From the NCBI GenBank assembly GCA_018701215.1, contig JABIWH010000033.1, positions 35,247 through 99,246 of the forward strand: DNA of 64,000 bases, given 5' to 3'. How positions within the stretch are numbered: the first letter of the stretch is position 1; the number at the start of each line of letters is the position of its first letter. The DNA is from Rhodospirillaceae bacterium. GTDB lineage: Bacteria; Pseudomonadota; Alphaproteobacteria; GCA-2731375. This document shows positions 44,406-52,685 of the stretch, in pieces. The notes below the pieces were generated by a model, which was given only the letters and a program-made list of their open reading frames with translations, had not been told where the DNA came from and searched no databases. A program made the translations under genes and the position numbers.

Positions 44406-45200
44406 ATGGCATTCGTCAAAACCGCCGAGGAAATCGCCGCCATCGAACAGGTACTACGGACGCCGCGCTTCACCGGCGCGCGGCGGGCGCATCTGAGTTT
44501 TCTGACCACGGAAGATTTTATCGAACAGGTGCTGCCGCCGGGGCTGACCCCAGGCGCGCAACCCATGGTCACGGTGACGATTGGCGAATTCGGTTCCAAC
44601 TGCGTTGGCGACTTTGCGGGCGCCACGATATCCATGCCGGCCCGGTATGGTGAGATCGAAGCGGCCTATGTGCTGACCATGTTCATGAGCACGGATCACG
44701 CGATCATCTTTGGCCGGGATCTGTTTGGCGAACCCAAAAAACAGGCGGCGATCGAACTGAAAATGATCGGCAACCAGCTACACGGCACCGTGGATCGCGG
44801 TGGGGTCAGATTGATTGATCTGTCCCTTAGCCTGGGCGAGGACAGCGGACCCGCGCGGAGCCAGGCCGCGACCTTCAATATCAAGGCCCAGCCGTCCGTG
44901 GACGGCCACGGGCTGGAGGCGGACGCGGTTTTAACCATCGCGGAATTCGACAATGATCTGCGGCTCAACCGCGCGGCCCAGGGCACTTTGATCCTGGCCG
45001 GCACGGTGCATGACCCGCTCAACGAAATACCCATTCAGGAGATCGTCGCGGCGGGCTATATCGAGGGCGACCTGACGGCCCGGGCCCGCGCCATCGGCAG
45101 CATCCCCGCGGCGGATTTCGCGCCCTACGCCCATGGCCGTCTGGACTATTGGCCGGCGCTAGACACCTCCGGGCAGCCAGCCAAGGAAGCCGCCGAGTAA
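44406..45200 (+). CDS. Acetoacetate-decarboxylase-family protein
   Basis: A 264-residue protein with the acetoacetate decarboxylase fold. The key segment IIFGRDLFGEPKKQAAIELK places Lys111 and Lys112 where the family has the Schiff-base lysine and its neighbour. Other segments fit: MVTVTIGEFGSNCVGDFAGATI and EAAYVLTMFMSTDHAI. Many family members are not acetoacetate decarboxylases but act on other keto acids or aldol products, so the substrate is open. It is downstream of the cyclic-nucleotide-binding gene on the same strand and convergent with the amine oxidase gene. AGAGGT lies just before the ATG. Confidence 0.78.
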   Translation: MAFVKTAEEIAAIEQVLRTPRFTGARRAHLSFLTTEDFIEQVLPPGLTPGAQPMVTVTIGEFGSNCVGDFAGATISMPARYGEIEAAYVLTMFMSTDHAIIFGRDLFGEPKKQAAIELKMIGNQLHGTVDRGGVRLIDLSLSLGEDSGPARSQAATFNIKAQPSVDGHGLEADAVLTIAEFDNDLRLNRAAQGTLILAGTVHDPLNEIPIQEIVAAGYIEGDLTARARAIGSIPAADFAPYAHGRLDYWPALDTSGQPAKEAAE

Positions 45201-45206
45201 GCTTCG

Positions 45207-46544
45207 CTATGCCGCCCGCGCCCGGTCCATGCGGTCACGCAGGGCGTAATAGCCCGAGACGATGGGCAGGAACCACGCATGCCCGGTATAGCCGGGCCGG
45301 CTATTGAATGGCAGCTCGTCAAACGCACAGGGCCGGTTCGCCTTGTCCAGAATTTTCAACGCCGTCTGGGTACCTAGATAGGTCATCATGGCGACACCGG
45401 CGCCATTGCAGCCCGCCATGTAATGCACCCCTTTGTGCTGCCCCATGTGCGGCAGAAAATCAAAGGTGAAGGCGATGCCCCCGGTCCAGCAATGGCTGAT
45501 CTTGATACCTTCCAATTGCGGCCAAACATCCAACATCTGGCGATGCAAAATAGGTGCGCATTCGCGGGGATCGCCCAGGGCCAGGCGCGCCCGGCCGCCG
45601 AACAGCACGCGCCGGCCGCCCGGTGCCAGGCGGTAATAGTTCAAGACGCGTTTAGAGTCGGCCAAAGTGCGGTTGTTTGGGACCAGGGCCTGGATCTCGT
45701 CCGCGTCCCGTTCCTCGGTGGCGATCATATATGAGGCGGCCGGGATCAGACGACGGCGCAACCAGCCCGTAGCCTTGCCTGTATAGCCGTTGGTGCCGAC
45801 CACGACTTCCCGCGCCTTGATGATGCCGGCGGAGGTCGCCACGAGGTGGCCCCCCTCACCACCGGCGCCATCGGGAGAGATCGCCTGCATGGTGGTATTG
45901 GCGCATAATATGACGCCCTGTTCGATACAGCGGTCCAGCAGGGCCATTTGCAGCATGGCCGGATGGACGCTGCCCGAACCTTCGACCGTCATGCCGCCGA
46001 AATAGAAATCCGTGGCGATCTCGCGCCGTTGTTCGCCGCGCGGCAACAGGGCGGCGCCGAAATCGCCCGAAGAATTCAGATGCGCCACCTTGATCGCCAT
46101 GGATTCGTAATGGGCCGGCGTATAGGCGCCAACGAAGCGGCCGCAGCGGACATAGTGGCATTCCAGCTTCTCGCGCTCGATCATGGCTTCGAGGTTGGCC
46201 ATGGCCTCGGCCCCGCCCATCAGCAATTCGTGCATGCGCTCCTTGCCCAAGGCGCGTTCCACCGGCGATATCGCTCCCGCCGTCGGCCCCTTGCCCACGT
46301 TGGAGCCGCTGACCCCGCCGCCGTTGCGGGAAGACGCGCCATGGCCGAACTCCTCCGCCTCCAAGACCACCGCCTTGGTGCCGTTGCGGGCCAGCTCCAG
46401 CGCCGTGGACAGACCGGCATAACCGCCGCCCACGATCACCACGTCCGCCGCCTCCGGCAACGGGTCATTAATTTTTCGCGGTGCGGCGGCCTCCCACCAA
46501 TAGGGCGTGATCTTGAATTCTTCGGTAAACAGTTCGGCATTCAT
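45207..46544 (-). CDS. FAD-dependent amine/amino acid oxidase (DAO family)
   Basis: A 445-residue flavoprotein of the D-amino-acid-oxidase-like family. The FAD-binding motif is VVIVGGGYAGLSTALELARNG (about 35-55), followed by EAEEFGHGASSRNGGGVSG, and near the C-terminus GGIAFTFDFLPHMGQHKGVHYMAGCNGAGVAMM. It resembles gamma-glutamylputrescine oxidase and relatives, which oxidise amines or secondary amino acids with release of hydrogen peroxide. No polyamine gene lies beside it, so the substrate is open. The start (46544) is an ATG giving MNAELFTEEFK. The short gap to the Sel1 gene is divergent. Confidence 0.82.
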   Translation of the reverse strand: MNAELFTEEFKITPYWWEAAAPRKINDPLPEAADVVIVGGGYAGLSTALELARNGTKAVVLEAEEFGHGASSRNGGGVSGSNVGKGPTAGAISPVERALGKERMHELLMGGAEAMANLEAMIEREKLECHYVRCGRFVGAYTPAHYESMAIKVAHLNSSGDFGAALLPRGEQRREIATDFYFGGMTVEGSGSVHPAMLQMALLDRCIEQGVILCANTTMQAISPDGAGGEGGHLVATSAGIIKAREVVVGTNGYTGKATGWLRRRLIPAASYMIATEERDADEIQALVPNNRTLADSKRVLNYYRLAPGGRRVLFGGRARLALGDPRECAPILHRQMLDVWPQLEGIKISHCWTGGIAFTFDFLPHMGQHKGVHYMAGCNGAGVAMMTYLGTQTALKILDKANRPCAFDELPFNSRPGYTGHAWFLPIVSGYYALRDRMDRARAA

Positions 46545-46649
46545 GACGGCAAACTCCCCGTTCGGACTGCGTTCTTACGGTGTTCTCGGGGCAGCATAGC
46601 ACAGAGCCTTCACAACAAGTTGCGCGCGATTCTCGCCGGAGGGGTCTAT

Positions 46650-46667
46650 ATGGAACAGGCATGCTGA
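46650..46667 (+). other. Short leader frame MEQAC before the Sel1 gene
   Basis: ATG at 46650 with GGAGGGG (46638-46644) before it encodes five residues and stops at TGA 46665-46667. The stop overlaps the Sel1 start region (ATG 46661). The Sel1 gene itself has no ribosome site at a normal distance. It may couple translation; it may also be chance. Confidence 0.35.
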
Positions 46668-47137
46668 AGATGTTTCTTATCACTAGTCTGTTGTGCTTGG
46701 CGTATGTCCAGGCGCGGACGGAGCCGCGGGCCGATTTCACCGCCGGACTGGCAGCGTTCGACGCCGGCGACTACGCCCTGTCCCACAGCCATTGGCAAGC
46801 CTTGGCCCAGGCCGGCGACCCTGAAGCGCAGATTGCCCTGGCGGGATTGTTGAGCCAGGGTCTGGGCGTCGCCGCGGATCCAGCCAAAGCGGCGGCATGG
46901 TATCGCCAGGCGGCCCGTCAGGGCGCCGCGATGGCGCAGCTTAATCTAGGTGATTTATATGCCAGGGGCCGGGGCGTACCACGGGATCTGGTTAAGGCCT
47001 ATGCCTGGCTTGAGCTAGCCGCCAGGTCAGGTAAAGCCTGGGCGCGGCGGCGGCGTGATGAGATCGGCCGCCAACTTGGGTCTGTCCGAATCGTCACGGC
47101 GAGAGCGTTGGCTGAGAAATTACTCGACCGCCAGTAG
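46661..47137 (+). CDS. Sel1-repeat exported protein
   Basis: A 158-residue protein with a signal peptide (MLKMFLITSLLCLAYVQA) and two to three Sel1-like helical repeats: GLAAFDAGDYALSHSHWQALAQAGDPEAQIALAGLLSQGLGVAADPAKAAAWYRQAA, then GAAMAQLNLGDLYARGRGVPRDLVKAYAWLELAA. Such repeats bind peptides or other proteins in the envelope. No enzyme function is expected. The start at 46661 is chosen because it opens the signal peptide; the ribosome site lies far upstream and belongs to a short leader frame. It is divergent from the amine oxidase gene and followed by a long AT-rich gap. Confidence 0.75.
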   Translation: MLKMFLITSLLCLAYVQARTEPRADFTAGLAAFDAGDYALSHSHWQALAQAGDPEAQIALAGLLSQGLGVAADPAKAAAWYRQAARQGAAMAQLNLGDLYARGRGVPRDLVKAYAWLELAARSGKAWARRRRDEIGRQLGSVRIVTARALAEKLLDRQ

Positions 47138-47622
47138 CATAAGGCATGGGTTTATGATTTTGTCGGATTTCGATTATTTGGTACGAATTATTACTAATTT
47201 TATGAGTATTTACCAAGACCCGGCATTATCCGAATAACTATAATTCATCGGCACAATATTTCTTTTTTAAGATAAATATTCATAAAATTTCACATGAATA
47301 AATAAAAAATTATATGATGAATTGATCATATTTATTTAGTAATAACATCATACCCTGAATATATTCATACAATACAACTGACTCGTCTTTTTTGGTTTAC
47401 AAATTTTTGTTGAGATGATCGAAAATCTGCTCTAATTGCATATGAATCAAAATCCGAACCGTTAACGAGATCTAGCGCCCTTATAAGGATATCGGGATAG
47501 GGTGGCATAACGGCTAGCAGATAGGCTAGGGTGACCGATAATAGAATAAGGTGATAATGAGCGTGGAAATTCGCCAGTGGACAATTCGCGAACGCAAAGT
47601 TCTGCACGGTTGGAGGGGAAGC
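47138..47622. promoter_or_regulatory. AT-rich gap upstream of the response regulator
   Basis: A 485-base gap with a markedly AT-rich part (about 47150-47420). It carries no supported gene. It likely holds the promoter of the response regulator; AT-rich tracts of this type are common binding sites for MucR/Ros-type or other silencing proteins in alphaproteobacteria. This is inference. Confidence 0.4.
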
Positions 47623-47649
47623 ATGCTTGGTTTCCAAAGCTTGATATGA
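47623..47649 (+). other. Short leader frame MLGFQSLI overlapping the response regulator start
   Basis: ATG at 47623, with GGAGGGG at 47612-47618, encodes eight residues and stops at TGA 47647-47649, which overlaps the ATG of the response regulator (47646) as ATGA. The regulator has no near ribosome site of its own, so translational coupling through the leader is plausible. Confidence 0.45.
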
Positions 47650-48320
47650 GCAATTTGCGGGTACTCTCGGTCGACGATCACGCGATCTTTCGCGCCGGGC
47701 TGCGACATGTTTTGCATCAATTGGATGAAAGCGTGGAAATTGTTGAGGCCAATAACCTGGAACAAGCCCTTGGCTTGGCCGAAGAAATGCAGCACGGCCA
47801 AGAAAGATTTGATCTGGTATTGACCGATTTGATGTTCGACGGTCTTGGCGGCCCCATTGACCTGAAAGCGCTATGCGACGCATTTCACGGCACCACGGTG
47901 GTGGTGATGTCAGTCAAGGACCGTGCCAGCGACGTGCGCAGCGCCATTCAATTGGGCGCATCGGGTTATATACCGAAAGCAGCATCGGCGGATGTCATGA
48001 TTAGCGCCTTGCGCCTAATCCTGGCGGGTGGCGTTTATCTGCCGCCGACACTGCTGGACGCACCGACGGCCTCCGCACGGCCCAGCCGCGGCGACCAATC
48101 CAGCATTCTGACGCCAAGACAAAAAGAGGTCCTGGCGCTTTTGGCGGAAGGCAAATCGAACAAAGCTATCGCGATGGAACTGGGCCTCTCACCCGGTACC
48201 GTGAAGGTTCATATGACCCGCATTTTCAAGAGCCTCGGCGTCAGCAACCGAACGGAAGCAGTCATCGCAAGTGCGGCGCTGCTGGACACCGAAAGAAAAG
48301 TGGGCAGCGACTTCGAATAA
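47646..48320 (+). CDS. LuxR-type response regulator
   Basis: A 224-residue NarL/FixJ-type regulator. The receiver domain has DDHAIFRAG at the N-terminus (acidic pair at residues 10-11), the phospho-acceptor Asp61 in VLTDLMFDG, a conserved Ser in VMSVKD and Lys in GYIPKAAS. The C-terminal LuxR helix-turn-helix is LTPRQKEVLALLAEGKSNKAIAMELGLSPGTVKVHMTRIFKSLGVSNRTEAV. It binds DNA as a dimer after phosphorylation. It is convergent with the hybrid histidine kinase gene and is its likely partner. The start at 47646 keeps the normal receiver N-terminus; translation probably depends on the leader frame at 47623. Confidence 0.85.
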   Translation: MSNLRVLSVDDHAIFRAGLRHVLHQLDESVEIVEANNLEQALGLAEEMQHGQERFDLVLTDLMFDGLGGPIDLKALCDAFHGTTVVVMSVKDRASDVRSAIQLGASGYIPKAASADVMISALRLILAGGVYLPPTLLDAPTASARPSRGDQSSILTPRQKEVLALLAEGKSNKAIAMELGLSPGTVKVHMTRIFKSLGVSNRTEAVIASAALLDTERKVGSDFE

Positions 48321-48373
48321 AAGCTGTTTTCAATCAAGGCGAATTATTCCGCCGAACGCTCTGCTCCGCCGTA

Positions 48374-48490
48374 CTAGAGCAATTTTCAATTAGTTAGAGT
48401 CGTCCAAGACTTGTTTGCCGCGACTTAAGTGATTGGTTCAATTGCTCGATTCTTAAGAGTCTGAGTATGTTTTGCGGAAACACGCTCTAC
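48374..48490. repeat. CTAGAGC/GCTCTAC intergenic element
   Basis: CTAGAGC (48374-48380) is matched by the inverted GCTCTAC (48484-48490), leaving a 117-base element between the response regulator and the kinase gene, whose stop codon lies inside the right end. The arms share only six bases. It resembles small mobile palindromic elements of alphaproteobacteria; the family is a by-eye judgement. Confidence 0.35.
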
Positions 48491-51400
48491 AACGTCTCCG
48501 TCTGGTCGAATATTATGTCGGCTATGGCAGCGCGCAACGCAGCGGGACGAAATGGTTTTTGCAACAACGGAAAGCCGTTATTCGTTGCATGCTGCAAACT
48601 GTCATTTGAGATATCCGCGGTCACAATGATCGCCGGCACATCATAATCAAGCTGGTCCTGCATCTGAACGACCGTATCCACGCCATTGTTATCCTTGTCC
48701 AGATGATAATCAGCGATCAGTAAATCGAACATTGCTGTTTCAGTTGTAATCACCTGCATAGCCTCGTCACGGCTGGTTGCCGCTGCCACGTAGCAGCCCC
48801 AACGCTCCAACAACGCCTTGGTCGCTCGAAGAATTGCCGCGTTATCCTCTAGGATCATCATCCGCAAACCGCTCAGGGACTCCAGTTCGGCAGGTTCACC
48901 GGCCATCGTCGGCGCCACGCTTTCCAGAGCGCTGGAACGCCTGACCAACGGCACCTCGATTGCAAAGGTTGATCCCTGGCCCGGCCGTGACCTCACCCGT
49001 ATTTCGTGTTGCAGCAATGTTGCCTGCGCCTTCACGATAGCAAGACCAAGTCCCAGCCCCTTGTCACGGTCGCGACGGGTAGATTCAATCTGATGAAATT
49101 CCTCGAAAATGGCGCTCAAATGCTCGCCCTCTATACCGGGGCCCGTATCCCACACTTCGATCCGCAGCACATTGCCCTGAGGCCGGCAGCCCAATAGCAG
49201 GCGTCCCTCTTCGCTGTAGCGAATGGCGTTGGAAAGAAAATTGCTGACGATACGTGCAAGCAGAACCGGATCACTTCGGATCACCGCGTCGCATGGCATG
49301 ATGCGAAGTTCAAGACCAGCCACCTCAGCCTGAGAGCGGAACCCCACTTCCATGTCCCGCAACAGGGTAGCAACGGCAAAGTCGCCAATTTCCGGCACCT
49401 CCATGCCTGCTTCGAGGCGCGAGTAATCAAGCAGAGGGTTCAACAACCCAGCCGCGATAGAAGCCGCCTGCGCGATGTCCGAGACCAGTTCCTGCTGTCC
49501 GGGATCAGTGATTTGGCGAGCCAGAATTTCCAACATCAGCTCCATGGAATGCAGCGGCTGGCGCAAATCATGGCTGGCCACGGCGAGGAACCGGGTTTTT
49601 GCGTCGCTGGATTCCTCGGCCCGTTCCATCTGCCGCAACAACACCTCTTCGTTGTTCTTGCGGTCGGTAATATCCGAGACAATACTTCCCACACCGGTCG
49701 GCTTTCCGGACACAGTCAAGATCGGGAATTTCGTGGCCAGAAAAGTATGTCCGGAATATTTTCCCTTCCCCGCGGCCTCATAACGGATGATCCGGCCTTC
49801 GTTCAGCACTTGGAGGTCCCGGCTCCGCTCCCGGTCACCGACCTCCCGGGGATAGATGGCGGAGGGTAGATTTCCCACCGCCTTCTCCATCGTTATATCA
49901 ATCCAGTCCTCGGCCTGCCGGTTTATGGTCACATAACGGCCTTCGCCATCCTTTAGAATGACCGAAAACGGCGCATTTTCGATGATAGCATTCAAACGCG
50001 CTTCGCTTTCCCGCAACGCCGTCTCGGCCTGCCGCTGTTCGGTGATATCTAACGAAAAGACCCCGGTCCCCGTTGCCTGGCCATCTTTGCCAAAAATTGG
50101 AAACCGTGTTGAACGGATTATTTTTGGCGTGGGAGAGAGTGCCGAAACTATCTCCCTCGTATCAGGTTTGCCAGTTCGCAAAACCTCACGATCAACCTCA
50201 GCAACATCAACGGCCAGTGTCGATTCGATAGCCTCATGGATTGCATTGCCTCGCAACGCTTCCTGCGACCATCCCGTCTGTTGTTCCATCCATTTATTGA
50301 TCAACAGATATCGGCCCTGCTCGTCCTTTAGAGCCATGGAGACGGGTACATTGTCGAGGATGGCTTGGAAGCGTGCATCCATCTCCGCCTGCGCCTCGGC
50401 CGCGCGGTGGCGCTCGGTAATATCGAGCATGGTACTCTGCACCCCTGGCTGTCCATCCCAATCAACCAATCTGGCCATGACGCGAAGCCAGATCGGACTG
50501 CCGTCCTTGCGCCGGCCTTCGACTTCCCGCTCGATATCCGCTTCTTCGCCAGCCAGGATCTGCTGGCGCCACTCCAGCAACCCGGCCATTTCATGGGGGG
50601 CGGCCAATGATCTGTTGCTGTCCAGGGCGACCATTTCATCCGGGCCATCATAGCCAAACATAACTGCAGCCGCGGGATTGACGAACAAGGACCGCATTTG
50701 AGTATCGGCGATCAACACCGCTTCCAATGATCCCTCGATCAGGTTGCGAAAGCGCGCCTCGCTCTTGAGCCGCGCCTTTTCGGCCATTTTACGTTTCTCG
50801 ATATCGCGCATCAGCGCCACGAAACGAACCCCAGCCGGCGTCCTTTCGATGTTCGCGACAACCGCGATTTCTCGTCGCTTGCCATTGCGGTCAATCAACA
50901 GCGACTCGTATTCATCAACGATGCCATCACGCAGCAATTTGGCGATGGCCCGCTGGTTCATGGGCCATGCCTCGGGCGCGATCCAGTCCTTGACGGTACT
51001 GCCAACGATCTCCGAGCCGGATCGCAGACCGGACCAGTTGGCGTAAGTCGTGTTGGCCTGCAGTATCCGCCCTTCCACATCAGTCACCACCAAGCCGGTA
51101 TTGGTGCCATCGACCAGGGCATCCAGCCAATCGGCGTTGCCGAAACCACCGCGTCGCGAAAATTCCGCGGCAACCCGCCCGGTCAGCAAATCAAGAAACT
51201 CCCAGGCTTCCGCCCCTCTTTCCACTGCCCGGTCATCCAAGAAAAAAAGATGCCCGGCCGGCTCGCCGTTAGCATTCTGGAATAGGCTTGCGCCATAACC
51301 ATGAACGGCAATGACAAGCCGTTCTTGAAATGCCGGAAACAGTGTGGTCATGTCTTCGCCAAGATACAGCGGCCCTGACGAGAGATCCGCATAAAGAGAT

Positions 51401-51624
51401 TGCGCCGGCGTCCCTTCCAACGAAATGCGCCCCAGACCAAATGGGCTGTCATCGCCCGCCAAGGCCATATTCTTGACCGACTTGCCATCGTCCGAAAGAT
51501 AGGACACGCCGGCCCAACGACAATCCAGGCCCTCCACCATTGCCGCCGTCACGGTCTCGAAGAAATCATCGCCAACCGAATTCCCACCGGCCAGCATGGC
51601 CAGGGCCTTCGCAATATTCGCCAT
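48487..51624 (-). CDS. Hybrid sensor histidine kinase with GAF and four PAS domains
   Basis: A 1045-residue cytosolic sensor kinase. A GAF-like domain covers about 1-160, followed by PAS domains near 166, 290, 416 and 545, each with the typical opening (such as DGTNTGLVVTDVEGRILQAN). The phospho-acceptor His685 lies in FLAVASHDLRQPLHSMELMLEIL, the ATPase has SNAIRYSEEG, DTGPGIEGEHLSAIFEEF and GLGLGLAIVKA, and the C-terminal receiver carries Asp972 in LLIADYHLDKDNNG. No transmembrane helix is seen. It probably senses a redox or small-molecule signal in the cytosol and phosphorylates the adjacent LuxR-type regulator. The two genes are convergent rather than in one operon. Confidence 0.88.
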   Translation of the reverse strand: MANIAKALAMLAGGNSVGDDFFETVTAAMVEGLDCRWAGVSYLSDDGKSVKNMALAGDDSPFGLGRISLEGTPAQSLYADLSSGPLYLGEDMTTLFPAFQERLVIAVHGYGASLFQNANGEPAGHLFFLDDRAVERGAEAWEFLDLLTGRVAAEFSRRGGFGNADWLDALVDGTNTGLVVTDVEGRILQANTTYANWSGLRSGSEIVGSTVKDWIAPEAWPMNQRAIAKLLRDGIVDEYESLLIDRNGKRREIAVVANIERTPAGVRFVALMRDIEKRKMAEKARLKSEARFRNLIEGSLEAVLIADTQMRSLFVNPAAAVMFGYDGPDEMVALDSNRSLAAPHEMAGLLEWRQQILAGEEADIEREVEGRRKDGSPIWLRVMARLVDWDGQPGVQSTMLDITERHRAAEAQAEMDARFQAILDNVPVSMALKDEQGRYLLINKWMEQQTGWSQEALRGNAIHEAIESTLAVDVAEVDREVLRTGKPDTREIVSALSPTPKIIRSTRFPIFGKDGQATGTGVFSLDITEQRQAETALRESEARLNAIIENAPFSVILKDGEGRYVTINRQAEDWIDITMEKAVGNLPSAIYPREVGDRERSRDLQVLNEGRIIRYEAAGKGKYSGHTFLATKFPILTVSGKPTGVGSIVSDITDRKNNEEVLLRQMERAEESSDAKTRFLAVASHDLRQPLHSMELMLEILARQITDPGQQELVSDIAQAASIAAGLLNPLLDYSRLEAGMEVPEIGDFAVATLLRDMEVGFRSQAEVAGLELRIMPCDAVIRSDPVLLARIVSNFLSNAIRYSEEGRLLLGCRPQGNVLRIEVWDTGPGIEGEHLSAIFEEFHQIESTRRDRDKGLGLGLAIVKAQATLLQHEIRVRSRPGQGSTFAIEVPLVRRSSALESVAPTMAGEPAELESLSGLRMMILEDNAAILRATKALLERWGCYVAAATSRDEAMQVITTETAMFDLLIADYHLDKDNNGVDTVVQMQDQLDYDVPAIIVTADISNDSLQHATNNGFPLLQKPFRPAALRAAIADIIFDQTETL

Positions 51625-51693
51625 GGAACGCGCCCTCTTCCGATAGCGGTTAGTTTCACCCGGCCATTAACCTAACAACAGATCATTGACAAG

Positions 51694-52671
51694 TTATTGA
51701 TAACAACCGGCAATTCGGCCCCTTTGTTGCACCAGCGCCAGCACCGTGTCGATATTCGGCGTCGGCACCTCCGTCAGACGCCCCAATTCCGCGACGGCAC
51801 CGACCAAGGCGTCAATTTCCATGGCCCGGCCCCGCTCCAGATCCTGCAGCATTGATGTCTTGTGCGCCCCCACCGCCGCCGCGCCCGCGATACGGCGGTC
51901 CACATCCACGGGAAAGCGCACGCCCAGGCATTCGCCAATGGCCTGCGCCTCCACCATCATGGCACGGGCCAGGGCGTGGGTGCCCGGATCAGCGCAAATC
52001 TGTTCCAAGGTCGCGCCGGTCAGGGCCGAGATTGGATTGAAGCACAGATTACCCCATAGCTTGACCCAGATTTCATCGCGGATACGTGGCCGGATCGGCG
52101 CCTTCAGGCCGGCCTTGCGCAAGGCCTCCGCCAGGGCGGTCAGGCGCTCGCTCTTTTCGCCGCTCGGCTCGCCAATGCTAAAGCGGTCGCCGTCAATGTG
52201 TTCGATCACTCCCGGTTCGGCCACTTCACAGGCGGGATAAACAACGCAGCCAATAGCCCGGCGCGGCTCGATCACGGTCCATTGCCGGCCGCCGGGATCA
52301 ACACTTTCCATTCGTTGGTCAAGGTGCGGGCCGTCCAGGCCGTAAAAATACCACCAGGGCACGCCGTTCACCGCCATCACCACGGCAGTGTCCTGATCAA
52401 ACAAGCTGGGCAATTGATCCACCACCGCCGGCACCGAATGGGCCTTCAGGGTCACGATAACGTAGTCCTGCGGTCCCAGTTCGCCGGGATCATCGGTGCA
52501 GCGAATGGTCTGGGTAAAACTTTCCCCAGCCATTCGAAGGGTCAGGCCATTGGCCTGGATCGCCGCCATGTGAGGCCCGCGGGCGACCAAGGAAATTTCG
52601 TAGCCCGCCCGCGCCAGGCAAGCCCCCATATAGCCACCAATCGCCCCGGCACCGTAGATGCAAATCCGCAT
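51694..52671 (-). CDS. 2-dehydropantoate 2-reductase-like protein
   Basis: A 325-residue NADP-binding protein of the PanE/ApbA family. The cofactor motif is GAGAIGGYMGACLARAGYE (7-25) and the catalytic lysine segment WVKLWGNLCFNPISALTGA is present. PanE makes pantoate in CoA synthesis, but many paralogs reduce other keto acids or imines, and this copy has unusual VNGVPWWYFYGLDGPHLDQRMESVDPGG insert seen in the paralogous group. It lies 14 bases from an acyl-CoA ligase gene on the same strand, in a neighbourhood of B12-mutase genes, so a catabolic role is more likely than vitamin synthesis. Confidence 0.78.
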   Translation of the reverse strand: MRICIYGAGAIGGYMGACLARAGYEISLVARGPHMAAIQANGLTLRMAGESFTQTIRCTDDPGELGPQDYVIVTLKAHSVPAVVDQLPSLFDQDTAVVMAVNGVPWWYFYGLDGPHLDQRMESVDPGGRQWTVIEPRRAIGCVVYPACEVAEPGVIEHIDGDRFSIGEPSGEKSERLTALAEALRKAGLKAPIRPRIRDEIWVKLWGNLCFNPISALTGATLEQICADPGTHALARAMMVEAQAIGECLGVRFPVDVDRRIAGAAAVGAHKTSMLQDLERGRAMEIDALVGAVAELGRLTEVPTPNIDTVLALVQQRGRIAGCYQ

Positions 52672-52685
52672 GGCTTTCTCAATCC

